From assembly GCF_000093025.1 (NCBI RefSeq), contig NC_014207.1, forward strand, positions 2,542,001 to 2,606,000: a stretch of 64,000 nt of DNA, in the 5' to 3' direction. Origin of the DNA: Methylotenera versatilis 301. GTDB lineage: Bacteria > Pseudomonadota > Gammaproteobacteria > Burkholderiales > Methylophilaceae. The notes below the pieces were generated by a model, which saw nothing but the letters and a program-made list of their open reading frames with translations, was not told the origin of the DNA and made no database searches. The position numbers were made by a program, and so were the translations under genes. Below are positions 44,443 through 55,363 of the stretch, one piece after another (positions within the stretch are counted from its first letter, which is position 1; each line of letters starts with the position of its first letter).

Positions 44443-45807
44443 TTAACGCATGCCGGGCATTTTTCCGCCCATCAAATTACCCATATTACGCATCATTTTT
44501 GCCATGCCGCCTTTTGCGAACATTTTCATCATCTTTTGGGTTTCTTCGAACTGCTTGAGCAAACGGTTTACTTCTTGCACTTGCACGCCTGAGCCGTCTG
44601 CAATACGTTTCTTGCGCGTAGCCTTAATCAACTCTGGTTTACGGCGCTCGAGCGCCGTCATGCTGTTAATAATGCCTTCTATGCGGCGAATGGCTTTGTC
44701 TGCATCATCTGGATTCATTTTATTTGCCATACCAGCCATTTGCGCTGGCATTTTGTCCATGAGCGCGCCCATGCCACCCATTTTGCGCATTTGCGACATC
44801 TGCGCCTTAAAGTCATCCAGATCAAAGTTTTTACCTGATTTAACTTTATCGGCGAGTTTCTGTGCTTCAGCCATGTCGACATTTTTATGCGCTTGCTCAA
44901 TCAAGCTCAGCACATCACCCATGCCTAGTATGCGTGATGCCATACGTTCTGGGTGGAATGGTTCTAAGCCATCCACCTTTTCACTCACGCCGACGAATTT
45001 AATGGGCTTACCTGTAATGTGACGTACAGATAATGCCGCACCGCCGCGTGAATCACCATCCAGTTTGGTCAGTATTACGCCTGTCAATGGCAAGGTATCG
45101 CCGAAAGCTTTTGCGGTATTGACTGCATCTTGACCTTGCATTGCATCGACCACAAACAAAGTTTCAATCGGATTAAGTAAGGTATGCAGCGCTTTAATTT
45201 CCGCCATCATCGCTTCATCAATGCCTAGACGACCCGCTGTATCGAAAATAATGACATCGTAATATCCGCGTTTAGCGAAATCTAAAGCCGCAGCAGCAAT
45301 ATCTAGTGGCTTTTGAGTAGCGTTACTATCGAAGCAATCTACGTCTAATTGTTTAGCCAGTGTTTTAAGCTGCTCTATCGCAGCTGGGCGGTATACGTCA
45401 GCACTGGCAAGCAGCACTTTCTTTTTCTGCTCTTTTAGTAATTTTGCAAGTTTGGCTGAGGTGGTGGTTTTACCAGAACCTTGCAAACCAGCCATCAAAA
45501 TAATAGCTGGAGCAACTGCTGCTAGATTCAAGCCTACATTTGCCTTACCCATTAACTCAGTAAGTTCGTCGTGCACTACTTGAATAACTGCCTGGCCTGG
45601 CGTTAGGCTTTGAAGCACCTCCTGGCCCTGAGCGCGCTGTTTGACTTGCGCGATAAACTCTTTTACAACGGGCAGGGCAACGTCTGCCTCAAGCAAGGCC
45701 ATGCGCACTTCACGCATCGCATCCGAAATATTTTCTTCAGTGAGCCTAGCTTGACCACGTAAAGTTTTGATGACGCCCTGTAGGCGGTCGGTTAGATTTT
45801 CTAGCAT
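44443..45807 (-). CDS. ffh: Signal recognition particle protein Ffh
   Basis: A 454-aa SRP54 homolog, essential for co-translational membrane targeting with 4.5S RNA and FtsY. N domain (1-85), GTPase with AGLQGSGKTTTSAKLA, DTAGR and TKLDGD, and a methionine-rich M domain (about 325-454; MRKMGGMGALMDKMPAQM). Full length. Divergent from ypjD, 81 bases apart, as in many proteobacteria. Confidence 0.97.
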   Translation of the reverse strand: MLENLTDRLQGVIKTLRGQARLTEENISDAMREVRMALLEADVALPVVKEFIAQVKQRAQGQEVLQSLTPGQAVIQVVHDELTELMGKANVGLNLAAVAPAIILMAGLQGSGKTTTSAKLAKLLKEQKKKVLLASADVYRPAAIEQLKTLAKQLDVDCFDSNATQKPLDIAAAALDFAKRGYYDVIIFDTAGRLGIDEAMMAEIKALHTLLNPIETLFVVDAMQGQDAVNTAKAFGDTLPLTGVILTKLDGDSRGGAALSVRHITGKPIKFVGVSEKVDGLEPFHPERMASRILGMGDVLSLIEQAHKNVDMAEAQKLADKVKSGKNFDLDDFKAQMSQMRKMGGMGALMDKMPAQMAGMANKMNPDDADKAIRRIEGIINSMTALERRKPELIKATRKKRIADGSGVQVQEVNRLLKQFEETQKMMKMFAKGGMAKMMRNMGNLMGGKMPGMR

Positions 45808-45888
45808 TGCATTCTCTTACGAATCATTAGATACTCGATTTTACATCAACCTATTATATTTACAGCATATTTGCGCCATAATCACGTT

Positions 45889-46695
45889 ATGCAAAACTTA
45901 ATTCCTTATTTAGTAGTTTTCGTTATTTATATCGCGGTAGCTGCAGATTTTTGGCGCGGCGATAAAACAACCTCAAACTCACAATCTTTGAAGCTGCATT
46001 CAGCCATGATAACGCTTGGCTTAATCATTCACGCATGGTTGCTGTATCAAGTGATTTTTGGAAATCACTTCAACTTAGGCTTCTTTAATATGCTTTCAGC
46101 GATTGCTTGGCTGACGGTATTGATTTATTGGCTAGCTGACTTAAAACATCAACTGACGAGTTTACAAGCTTTCGTGTTACCACCTGCGGCTATTTTTGCA
46201 ATTTTGCCAGCCTCTAATGCGACAAATCATTTCATGCCATTGGCTGAGTCACCCTTGTTCTTAGCGCATATTGGGATTGCCTTGCTGGCTTATAGCTTAT
46301 TCACATTTGCCACATTCCATGCCTTACTAATGACAATCGCCGAGCGTGCTTTGCATAACAAACCTACACTGATCAAATTACCGAGCTTTCCACCGCTGAT
46401 GGTGATGGAAACCTTGTTATTCAGAATCATCACGCTGGGGTTTGTTCTGCTAACCGTTACGCTGATTAGCGGCATCTTATTTTCTGAGCAGATTTTTGGC
46501 AAACCGATGCAGTTTAATCACAAAACTGTATTTTCAATTGCCAGCTGGATTATCTATGGCGCACTTTTATACGGGCGCTTTCAATATGGCTGGCGTGGTC
46601 TAAAAGCCATTCGCTGGACTTTAACAGGATTTATGTTACTAGTACTGGCTTACGTCGGCAGCAAGTTCATCCTTGAAGTGGTACTTGGTCGATAA
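45889..46695 (+). CDS. ypjD: YpjD/CcsA-like integral membrane protein
   Basis: A 268-aa eight-helix membrane protein of the cytochrome c assembly (CcsA/HemX-like) family. LAHIGIALLAYSLFTFA carries a conserved His, with a further His in FNHKTVFSIASW. A TTG at 45871 is in frame, but the ATG at 45889 opens directly with the first TM helix. Pairing with ffh is conserved and supports the YpjD identity; its role (possibly haem or metal related) is poorly defined. Confidence 0.88.
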   Translation: MQNLIPYLVVFVIYIAVAADFWRGDKTTSNSQSLKLHSAMITLGLIIHAWLLYQVIFGNHFNLGFFNMLSAIAWLTVLIYWLADLKHQLTSLQAFVLPPAAIFAILPASNATNHFMPLAESPLFLAHIGIALLAYSLFTFATFHALLMTIAERALHNKPTLIKLPSFPPLMVMETLLFRIITLGFVLLTVTLISGILFSEQIFGKPMQFNHKTVFSIASWIIYGALLYGRFQYGWRGLKAIRWTLTGFMLLVLAYVGSKFILEVVLGR

Positions 46696-46710
46696 CAAAC
46701 CAGCTACTGA

Positions 46711-47382
46711 CTAGTCACGCAGGCTGATAGCTGGCCATGCTTGCGCTTTTGCATAGGCAGCTAAAGTTTCATCCGCATCCACCGCAACAGGATTGGTCAC
46801 TAGCTTCATTAGCGGCAGGTCATTGTGCGAGTCACTGTAAAAATAGCTGACATCGTAATCACTCAGCTTACTACCGCGCGCTTCTAACCACTGATTAAGG
46901 CGGATGACTTTACCTTCTTTGTAAGTTGGCACACCTGTCACGCCACCTGTATATTGACCATTCACCATTTCAGGATCGCTACCAAGTAAATGCTCAATGC
47001 CATAGGCCGTTGCAATGGGCTTTGTGACAAAGCTATTGGTTGCAGTAATGACCACACACAAATCACCCGCGGCTTTATGCTTATCCACCAAGGTTTGCGC
47101 TTTTTTCGTCATCATCGGGCGAATCACTTTATCCATGTATTTAACATGCAGTTCATCTAAGAACTGTTTGGAGTGTTCTGATAGCGGTTTCAATTGAAAT
47201 GCTAAAAACTCTGTAATATTCAAACAACCATTTTTATAATCTTGATAAAACTGTTCGTTACGATCTTGATGTGTTTTTGCATCCAGTAAACCTTCGCTGA
47301 TTAAAAACAAGCTCCAGTTATAGTCGCTATCACCTGCCAGCAAGGTATTGTCTAAGTCAAATAATGCTAAATTTTGTTTCAT
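46711..47382 (-). CDS. HAD-IB family phosphatase (SerB-like)
   Basis: A 223-aa cytoplasmic hydrolase of the HAD superfamily, subfamily IB. Nucleophile motif FDLDNTLL, motif II ITATN, and motif III-IV YSDSHNDLPLM are intact. It resembles phosphoserine-phosphatase-like enzymes; the natural substrate is uncertain. Convergent with ypjD, 15 bases apart. Confidence 0.88.
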   Translation of the reverse strand: MKQNLALFDLDNTLLAGDSDYNWSLFLISEGLLDAKTHQDRNEQFYQDYKNGCLNITEFLAFQLKPLSEHSKQFLDELHVKYMDKVIRPMMTKKAQTLVDKHKAAGDLCVVITATNSFVTKPIATAYGIEHLLGSDPEMVNGQYTGGVTGVPTYKEGKVIRLNQWLEARGSKLSDYDVSYFYSDSHNDLPLMKLVTNPVAVDADETLAAYAKAQAWPAISLRD

Positions 47383-47424
47383 ATTAAAGGTCTTTTAAAT
47401 TAAATTTTATAGGCTAAAGGCTGT

Positions 47425-48300
47425 TTAAACTTCTTTGCCACTTTCAGAAAGGACTAAGAATACGCCAAGCAAAATAATCGCCAACGCTATATATTCATTA
47501 GTAGTGACATGCTCGTTTGCAAACCAAATACCAACTGTGAATGCTACAACAGGGTTAACAAACGTATTACTGCTCGCCACTAACGGACGCACGGTTTTAA
47601 GTAGATATTGGTAAGCACTGTAAGTAACAATGGATCCTAAGACGACTAAGAACAACATAGCACCCCAAGACTTAGGGCTAATGTGTTGTGGCCAGCTTTC
47701 ACCTTGAAATGCACTTACAATCAATAGCGCCACACCACCAGCCAGCATTTGTGCCGCACTCGCCATTAAACCTTTAGGCAAATCCATGTGTTTACTCCAA
47801 ACTGAGCCAAACGACCAGCAAGCTGCTGCAAATATCAACAGCATGGCACTCGCGAACTCGCCATGCAGGCTACCACCAACATTAAGCAACACGATACCCA
47901 CTAGACCAATAGCGATACCCAACCATTCTTTATGGGTAATGTGATGCCCCCAAATAGACGAGAAAATCGCCATCCAGATTGGCGCAGTCGCAATAGAAAG
48001 TGCCGCAACACTTGATGAAACCGTTTGCTGTACATAGCACACCGTACCATTGCCAAGGGCTGGCAACAAAATGCCAATTGCAGTTGCACCTAGCCATTGT
48101 CGCTTGGTGGGGTTAGGCGCACCCAAAAAGCGCATCACGATATATAAAATCGAACCAGCTACCGCAAACCGTATCCCCGCCATCAAAAATGGAGGGAAGC
48201 TTTCTATGCCAAAACGAATAGCAAGATAAGTTGAGCCCCAGATGAAGTAGGTGCAGAACAGCGCTAAAACAATCAGCAGGCTTTGGTTTTTATTACTCAT
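47425..48300 (-). CDS. EamA/DMT-family transporter
   Basis: A 291-aa inner-membrane protein with ten hydrophobic segments in two EamA repeats (YFIWGSTYLAIRFGIESFPP in the first half; VTYSAYQYLLKTVRPLVAS in the second). Drug/metabolite transporter superfamily (YedA-like), substrate unknown; probably exports small metabolites. Possibly cotranscribed with the HAD gene (42-base gap). Confidence 0.88.
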   Translation of the reverse strand: MSNKNQSLLIVLALFCTYFIWGSTYLAIRFGIESFPPFLMAGIRFAVAGSILYIVMRFLGAPNPTKRQWLGATAIGILLPALGNGTVCYVQQTVSSSVAALSIATAPIWMAIFSSIWGHHITHKEWLGIAIGLVGIVLLNVGGSLHGEFASAMLLIFAAACWSFGSVWSKHMDLPKGLMASAAQMLAGGVALLIVSAFQGESWPQHISPKSWGAMLFLVVLGSIVTYSAYQYLLKTVRPLVASSNTFVNPVVAFTVGIWFANEHVTTNEYIALAIILLGVFLVLSESGKEV

Positions 48301-48319
48301 ATTCGATTGTTAAGTTATT

Positions 48320-48402
48320 AAATCGACCAAAGACGAGGCGCTTGAGCGCGGACAGTACGTTTAGTACGGCAAGCAAAAAGCAAGGAAGTATTTGGTCGAT
48401 TT
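48320..48402. repeat. Palindromic element between eamA and leuA
   Basis: Perfect 12-bp outer arms (AAATCGACCAAA / TTTGGTCGATTT) enclose smaller hairpins (GCGCTTGAGCGC; GTACGTTTAGTAC). It follows the leuA stop on the minus strand and could end leuA transcription, but its size and nested palindromes suggest a REP-like repetitive element. Confidence 0.6.
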
Positions 48403-48412
48403 TTACGGAAAA

Positions 48413-49975
48413 TCACACCTGCGGATGCGCACGCTCAGACTTAGACTGAATCTTATTCAAGGCATTCAAATAGGCTTTTACCGATGCAACCACAATATCA
48501 GTATCCGCGCCCTGTCCGTTTACAATACGACCACCTTTAGAAAGACGTACAGTCACTTCGCCCTGCGCATCGGTACCGCTTGTAATATTGTTCACTGAAT
48601 AAAGCTGCAATTCAGCACCACTGCTTACAATGGTTTCAATCGCCTTAAAAGCAGCATCTACTGGACCACCACCATTAGCTTCAGCGCGTGTTTCAACACC
48701 ATTTTCTGATACGGTAATAATGGCGTGCGGCACTTCGCCAGTAATGGATGACACTTGCAAATACACTAATTTGAAGCTTTCTGTCGCCTCAGAAACAAAG
48801 TCATCGCTCACCAAAGCGTGCAAATCTTCATCAAAAATCTCAGACTTTTTATCAGCCAAATCTTTGAATTTTGCAAATGCCACATTCAACAAATCGTCTG
48901 TTTCCAACTCAATGCCAAGCTCTTTCAACCGCGTTCTAAACGCGTTACGACCTGACAATTTACCCAAAGTTAATTTATTAGCATTCCAGCCTACGTCTTC
49001 AGCGCGCATAATTTCGTAAGTTTCACGATGCTTCAATACGCCATCTTGATGGATACCAGATTCATGTGCAAAGGCATTTGCGCCTACAATCGCTTTGTTT
49101 GGCTGCACTGGATAACCAGTAATAGTCGACACTAATTTACTAGTTGTGACGATTTGCGTGGCATCGATACTTGTCGTTAAGTTAAAAATGTCGCTACGCG
49201 TTTTAATCGCCATGACCACTTCTTCTAAGCTCGCATTACCTGCACGCTCACCCAAACCATTAATCGTACACTCCACTTGACGTGCACCGTTCATTACCGC
49301 AGCCAATGAGTTAGCTACCGCCATACCCAAATCATTATGACAGTGCGTCGACCATACGACTTTATCGCTGTTTTTTACGCGTTTAATTAAGGTTGCCATA
49401 CGCTCGCCCCATGGCGCAGGGATTGAATAGCCAACTGTGTCTGGCACATTGATCGTAGTTGCGCCAGCTTCAATGACTGCATCAAACACGCGTACTAAAA
49501 AGTCCATATCAGAGCGTACAGCATCTTCGGCTGAAAACTCTACATCTTTAGTGTATTCCAACGCCCATTTAACAGCCTGCACCGCACGCTCGACCACTTG
49601 GTCTTCCGTCATGCGAAGTTTGTTTTCCATGTGGATTTTGCTGGTGGCAATAAACGTATGAATACGGCCGCTAGCGGCATGTTTAATTGCCTCGCCAGCA
49701 CGACGCACATCGTTTTCACTAGCACGCGCCAATGAACATACCGTTGAGTTTTTAATGATTTTGGCGATTTCTGAAATCGAGTCAAAATCACCTGGGCTTG
49801 CAGCAGCAAAGCCTGCCTCAATGACGTTAACACCCAATTTTTCAAGTTGTCGTGCGATACGGATTTTTTCTTCTTTGGTCATCGCTGCGCCTGGGCTTTG
49901 TTCGCCATCGCGCAAGGTGGTGTCAAAAATAATAATTTGATCTTGTTTAGTTGCTTGATTCGTCGCTGTATTCAT
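48413..49975 (-). CDS. leuA: 2-isopropylmalate synthase
   Basis: A 520-aa enzyme catalysing acetyl-CoA plus 2-oxoisovalerate to 2-isopropylmalate, the first step of leucine synthesis. [14 protein letters not shown] is the catalytic/metal site; HCHNDLGMA holds the metal-binding His pair; the C-terminal LeuA dimer domain (residues about 390-510) mediates leucine feedback inhibition. Full length. Confidence 0.97.
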   Translation of the reverse strand: MNTATNQATKQDQIIIFDTTLRDGEQSPGAAMTKEEKIRIARQLEKLGVNVIEAGFAAASPGDFDSISEIAKIIKNSTVCSLARASENDVRRAGEAIKHAASGRIHTFIATSKIHMENKLRMTEDQVVERAVQAVKWALEYTKDVEFSAEDAVRSDMDFLVRVFDAVIEAGATTINVPDTVGYSIPAPWGERMATLIKRVKNSDKVVWSTHCHNDLGMAVANSLAAVMNGARQVECTINGLGERAGNASLEEVVMAIKTRSDIFNLTTSIDATQIVTTSKLVSTITGYPVQPNKAIVGANAFAHESGIHQDGVLKHRETYEIMRAEDVGWNANKLTLGKLSGRNAFRTRLKELGIELETDDLLNVAFAKFKDLADKKSEIFDEDLHALVSDDFVSEATESFKLVYLQVSSITGEVPHAIITVSENGVETRAEANGGGPVDAAFKAIETIVSSGAELQLYSVNNITSGTDAQGEVTVRLSKGGRIVNGQGADTDIVVASVKAYLNALNKIQSKSERAHPQV

Positions 49976-50324
49976 AGTAATTACCTATCTTTTATTCTGT
50001 TTAATTTTGGCGCTATCTAACTCAAATGCATTGAGCACAAATAATAGCATTTCGCTGCGATTATTACGCAACGGCATTTAATACAATGGGGTGTGGGGGT
50101 ATAGTTTGCGCGCTAGCGCAGATTGTTGCTACGGAGCGCAGCAGTACGTAACGCAAAAAGTTTGCGTAATAACAATGCACTAGCGACGACGCTAGCCGCA
50201 TAAATAACTGATGAAATATGTGAAATAAACATAGTGATATAAATATAGTATTTTTTACAAAGTTGCGCAAGTGTTTAATTTGATGAGCGCAACTTCAAAT
50301 GGCAAGAATCGTAAAGTTAAAGAT
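49976..50324. repeat. Gap with nested palindromes upstream of leuA
   Basis: Holds the leuA promoter region and a structured segment at about 50105-50200: GCGCTAGCGC, ACGCAAA-AAG-TTTGCGT (50151-50167) and a distal CGCTAGCCGC that can pair with the proximal GCGCGCTAGCG. No conserved gene; the 68-codon minus-strand frame here looks spurious. Confidence 0.5.
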
Positions 50325-51134
50325 TTACTCAGGTTTAACTTTCTCAAATTTTTCCTGTATCCACATGATGTAACCTGACAGCGCATATGATGCCATCACG
50401 AACAGCAACACTTCTGGCGGGCTGTATGAAATCAGCACAATCACTAACATAATGGCCAAAATCACAAAAAATGGTACGCTTTCTTTTAGGTTAATGTCTT
50501 TGCCGCTGTAATAACGCAAATCACTCACCATAGAAAGACCCGCGAATATAGTGAGGCCCCAAGCCATCCATTTCCATTGCAATACACCGAAGAATACATC
50601 ACGACCACTCACACCATATTCGTAAGAAACCCATACAAAACCAGCCAATAATGCAGCTGCGCCTGGGCTAGGTAAGCCTTGGAAGTAGCGCTTATCTTGA
50701 TTGTCATCATCTAATTTAGTGTTGAATCTTGCCAAACGCAATGCAGCACATGCGCAATAAGTAAATGCCGCTAGCCAGCCTAATTTACCCAGAGGCTTCA
50801 ATGCCCATATATATAGTATAAGCGCTGGCGCAACGCCAAAAGATACCATATCTGAAAGGCTATCGTATTCTGCACCAAAGGCGCTTTGTGTATTGGTCAT
50901 ACGAGCAACACGACCATCTAAGCCATCTAATACCATTGCCACAAATATCGCAATTGCAGCGAGTTCAAAATTACCATTCATGGCCTGCACAATGGCAAAA
51001 AAACCTGAGAATAATGCTGCTGAAGTAAACAAATTCGGTAGCAAATAAATACCACGGTGGCGCAAGCTTGCGCTATCGGTTTCCCTGCGCTTTACTTTAT
51101 CGTTAGATTTAATCTTGTCGTTAGGTTCAGTCAT
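50325..51134 (-). CDS. pssA: CDP-diacylglycerol-serine O-phosphatidyltransferase
   Basis: A 269-aa membrane enzyme making phosphatidylserine from CDP-DAG and serine. The CDP-alcohol phosphotransferase signature is present (DGLDGRVARM then FGAEYDSLSD), with about eight TM helices. Type II PssA. 76 bases after cdsA on the same strand, so the two CDP-DAG enzymes are probably coexpressed. Confidence 0.94.
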   Translation of the reverse strand: MTEPNDKIKSNDKVKRRETDSASLRHRGIYLLPNLFTSAALFSGFFAIVQAMNGNFELAAIAIFVAMVLDGLDGRVARMTNTQSAFGAEYDSLSDMVSFGVAPALILYIWALKPLGKLGWLAAFTYCACAALRLARFNTKLDDDNQDKRYFQGLPSPGAAALLAGFVWVSYEYGVSGRDVFFGVLQWKWMAWGLTIFAGLSMVSDLRYYSGKDINLKESVPFFVILAIMLVIVLISYSPPEVLLFVMASYALSGYIMWIQEKFEKVKPE

Positions 51135-51210
51135 GCTTGAACAACCATTTAAAATTAAGGTGAGCTAGTATATCAAACACTAGCTGTAGCAAACAATTTA
51201 CTTAAGTGGC

Positions 51211-52203
51211 TCACGGCGTAAAGTAATACCGCACTAGGTGAAAGAAAACCGGTGCGGCAAAACTCACAGAATCCATTCTGTCTAACATGCCGCCATGGCC
51301 CTCTATCATGTTACCCCAATCTTTAGCGCCCAAACTGCGCTTGATGGCAGACATCACCAAGCCACCCAAAAAACCCATCGCGACAATGACCGTAGCCATA
51401 CCTGCGCTTTGCAGTGGTGTGAATGGCGTAATCCACCACAATCCAGTACCTACTAAAATTGTCGACAAACCACCGCCGATTAAACCTTCCAGCGTTTTAT
51501 TAGGGCTGACAACAGGCGCAACCTTAGTTTTACCAAACAAGTTACCGAATACATATTGCAGCACATCACTCAATTGAACGATCAGCAAAAAGTAAAACAG
51601 CAGTAAGGTATTTTGTCCCTCAAAGTGCGTAATTGGCAGCAAAAGCAATGCTGGCGCGTGGCTGATGCAATAAATAGAAATCATCACACCCCATTGAATT
51701 TTAGCTGCGCGCTCTAAAAAATGTTCGGTATCCTGCGCGAGCACTGAAATAGAGGGCATCAATAAAAAAGCATAAACGGGGATAAGTACGCTAAACAAGC
51801 CGTACCAATTAGTGTAAATCAAATAATAATGTAAAGGTATCAGCAGAAAAAAGGCTAATGACAATGTGCGGTGATCGCCTGCGCGTGTTGGCGTAAGCGT
51901 CATAAATTCACGCAATGCAAAATATGAAATAAAGCCAAATAAAATAATAGTACCCAACTTCCCAGCCAAAAAGGCAATAACGAGAATAGCAACCATCACC
52001 CACCATGCATTCACCCGTGAAATGAGATTATTAATGAGCTTGAGTGATTTTTCCGATGGATTATTTTTGGTCAGCAGCTGGCGTTTCAACACCCAACCAA
52101 CAATAGAGGCAATGAGCAATAATGCGGCTACAGCGCCTATCAACCCATAAAATTTATGCGTTGGGTCTAGCGCTTCAAGCGTATTAGCAAAGTGAGTTAG
52201 CAT
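51211..52203 (-). CDS. cdsA: Phosphatidate cytidylyltransferase
   Basis: A 330-aa integral membrane enzyme forming CDP-diacylglycerol from CTP and phosphatidate. Signature SPNKTLEGLIGGG and the C-terminal SAIKRSLGAKDWG plus GHGGMLDRMDS are intact. An upstream in-frame TTG (52219) exists, but AAGG just ahead of the ATG at 52201-52203 sets this start. Preceded 25 bases upstream by the plsC-like gene, giving a phospholipid operon plsC-cdsA-pssA. Confidence 0.93.
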   Translation of the reverse strand: MLTHFANTLEALDPTHKFYGLIGAVAALLLIASIVGWVLKRQLLTKNNPSEKSLKLINNLISRVNAWWVMVAILVIAFLAGKLGTIILFGFISYFALREFMTLTPTRAGDHRTLSLAFFLLIPLHYYLIYTNWYGLFSVLIPVYAFLLMPSISVLAQDTEHFLERAAKIQWGVMISIYCISHAPALLLLPITHFEGQNTLLLFYFLLIVQLSDVLQYVFGNLFGKTKVAPVVSPNKTLEGLIGGGLSTILVGTGLWWITPFTPLQSAGMATVIVAMGFLGGLVMSAIKRSLGAKDWGNMIEGHGGMLDRMDSVSFAAPVFFHLVRYYFTP

Positions 52204-52228
52204 GTACTTACCTTCATTCAATTTACCC

Positions 52229-52834
52229 TTAAATCAAACTCAAAATCGCAGCGCGAGCACGCGTTAGAAATGCTTTTTTATGCTCATCGGCTTGCCATGT
52301 AAGCGTAGCGCCAAATCTCACCGTACAAATTAACGGCACAGGCAAATAACTGCCTTTGGGCATGCAGCGATGCAGTGTATCTAAATAAACTGGGATAAGT
52401 TTTACATGAGGAAAGGCTTCGGCTAAATGATACAAACCGCCTTTAAAATCGCTAGGCTCAGCCTGCGCTTTACGAGTGCCTTCTGGAAAAAGAATCAACG
52501 AATCACCCGCAGCAAGCGCAGCTAACAACGGTGCTAATGGGTCGCTATGGCGCGAAACTTCCCGGTCGATTAGCACAGCATTAAGCACTTTTAATGCAAT
52601 AAAGCGCTTAATTTTGCCACGTCCCCAGTAATCTTTAGCGGCTACTGGTCTGGTTTTTGCGCGAATAGCTGCAGGTAATGCAACCCATAAAGCCAGCGTA
52701 TCTAAATGACTGGTGTGATTCGTAAAGTAAATACTTTGCGCCACACTTGGCGCAGCACCTACCCAGCGCGGATGAGCACCGACTAAAAGCCTAACCAGAC
52801 CAATCATGGCTAATCGTGTGATATCTATAAGCAT
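52229..52834 (-). CDS. PlsC-like lysophosphatidic acid acyltransferase
   Basis: A 201-aa acyltransferase with TNHTSHLDTLAL (NHx4D) and LFPEGTRKAQ. It acylates the 2-position of glycerol-3-phosphate derivatives to make phosphatidate, the substrate of the downstream cdsA product. Short but complete for this subgroup. Confidence 0.88.
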   Translation of the reverse strand: MLIDITRLAMIGLVRLLVGAHPRWVGAAPSVAQSIYFTNHTSHLDTLALWVALPAAIRAKTRPVAAKDYWGRGKIKRFIALKVLNAVLIDREVSRHSDPLAPLLAALAAGDSLILFPEGTRKAQAEPSDFKGGLYHLAEAFPHVKLIPVYLDTLHRCMPKGSYLPVPLICTVRFGATLTWQADEHKKAFLTRARAAILSLI

Positions 52835-52926
52835 ATTGGCTAAGTTAATGAATAAACATTGCTTTTTTATTAAAGTTTATTGTGGTTTATTGATACAAAA
52901 ATGAGTATAGCAAAGCCTTGTGATAA

Positions 52927-54072
<1,146 letters not shown>

Positions 54073-54079
54073 ACACCGT

Positions 54080-54112
54080 GCCTGTAACCCTCATGAATAT
54101 TGGCTTACAGGG
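54080..54112. terminator. Hairpin between convergent tgt and PEP-CTERM genes
   Basis: CCTGTAACC pairs with GGCTTACAGG (one bulged base), followed by ATATTTT. A plausible bidirectional terminator in the 55-base convergent gap. Confidence 0.5.
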
Positions 54113-54127
54113 CATATTTTCACAACT

Positions 54128-54724
54128 TTAGAGCGCACTTTTGCGACGGCGTATCACTGTAGCAATCAGCCCTAGTCCAACAACAAGCATGCCGTAAGTT
54201 TCCGGTTCTGGTACAGGCGAGCTCAAAACATTGACTTGTAAATTATCAGCAATCCAAATTGCTGAAGTGCTTGAAATTTTAAGTGAATCTAAACCCAGCC
54301 AGTTAAGAGTAACTGGCGTAACAGCACTTCCCGTTAGATTATACGTCGCACTACTAAAAACCAACTGATTGTTGACATAACCTTCGAATGAGATGTCTGC
54401 ATTACCAGTTACTCCGGCCGACCAAAACCCACTTAAAAAATCAAAAGCTCCACCATTTATAGCTCTTATGATTGTCGTATTCGGTCCTTGATATCCATAA
54501 GCATTGAATAAGGCATTATTTTGAATTCCCGTATAGTCAACCCCTGGCACAAGAAAAGGGGCAACATCCACTACTCCAGTCAAATTAGATGTATTCCAGC
54601 TCAATCCTGCATAACCTTCTGGCACTGGGTTAAAATCACCAGCCAAATCGTCGAAGTTAATAGTCTGTGCAGATGCCAAATTAAAATTCAATAAACAAAA
54701 CAAACCAAGTAAAAGATTTTTCAT
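54128..54724 (-). CDS. PEP-CTERM exported protein
   Basis: A 198-aa secreted protein of unknown function: signal peptide (about 1-19, ending ASAQ), beta-rich body beginning INFDDLAGDFNPVPEGYAG, and a C-terminal PEP-CTERM signal (SPVPEPETYGMLVVGLG, hydrophobic helix, RRRK). The body resembles small PEP-CTERM proteins with a jelly-roll-like domain. Unrelated in sequence to the one at 127-1068 apart from the sorting signal. Confidence 0.9.
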   Translation of the reverse strand: MKNLLLGLFCLLNFNLASAQTINFDDLAGDFNPVPEGYAGLSWNTSNLTGVVDVAPFLVPGVDYTGIQNNALFNAYGYQGPNTTIIRAINGGAFDFLSGFWSAGVTGNADISFEGYVNNQLVFSSATYNLTGSAVTPVTLNWLGLDSLKISSTSAIWIADNLQVNVLSSPVPEPETYGMLVVGLGLIATVIRRRKSAL

Positions 54725-54990
54725 TATTTTTTTCCAAATATTTAAGTTTTAAATATGGGTAATACCACTGCCGTAGTCTATAACAATAACTAAGCCTATA
54801 TCAAGGTAAGCAAATGCATAAAAAAACATACACATAAATACTCATCATCACACACCTAAACAAAATCTCACATCTTACAAACCAGCGAGTTACATACCAA
54901 TCGTATCGAGTCTGCAATAAATAACAGTCTGTGTTAAAATCCGAAGCTAATTTTTTACAATATCCAGTTCATTTATAAAGAGAGTTCAAC

Positions 54991-55308
54991 GTGTTTATTT
55001 CAAATGCATACGCAGCAGGCGCTACAACAGGTGGCGATTTAATGAGTTTTCTTCCGCTCGTTGTTATTTTTGTATTATTTTTCTTCATGATCATTCGTCC
55101 GCAAATGAAAGCGGCAAAAGCACAGCGCGAGATGATTACAGCTTTGCAAAAAGGCGATGAAGTGGTGACTAGCGGCGGCATTGTAGGCAAAGTGACTAAA
55201 GTAACTGAGTCTTTTGTGAGCCTTGAGATTGCTGCAAACATTGAAATTACCGTGCAAAAACAAGCGGTACAAAGCGCATTGCCTAAAGGCACGATTAAGA
55301 GCATTTAA
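54991..55308 (+). CDS. yajC: Preprotein translocase subunit YajC
   Basis: A 105-aa single-TM protein (helix about 15-38) with the conserved IIRPQMKAAKAQ and GDEVVTSGGIVGKV motifs. Accessory subunit of the SecDF-YajC complex. GTG start with AAAGAGAG upstream; first gene of yajC-secD-secF. Confidence 0.95.
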   Translation: MFISNAYAAGATTGGDLMSFLPLVVIFVLFFFMIIRPQMKAAKAQREMITALQKGDEVVTSGGIVGKVTKVTESFVSLEIAANIEITVQKQAVQSALPKGTIKSI

Positions 55309-55363
55309 GCACTATTGATTAAGACTTTTTCGACACCACAACGTTATTGATTAGAGCCATACT

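Noticed and set aside
44450-45022. Long plus-strand frame opposite ffh
   Set aside because: It is the antisense of the conserved ffh M and G domains; composition is typical of a shadow frame.
50064-50270. 68-codon minus-strand frame upstream of leuA
   Set aside because: It lies across palindromic DNA and has no plausible ribosome binding site or family resemblance. A leucine-rich leader peptide was considered, but the leucines are not clustered and no terminator/antiterminator pair is visible.
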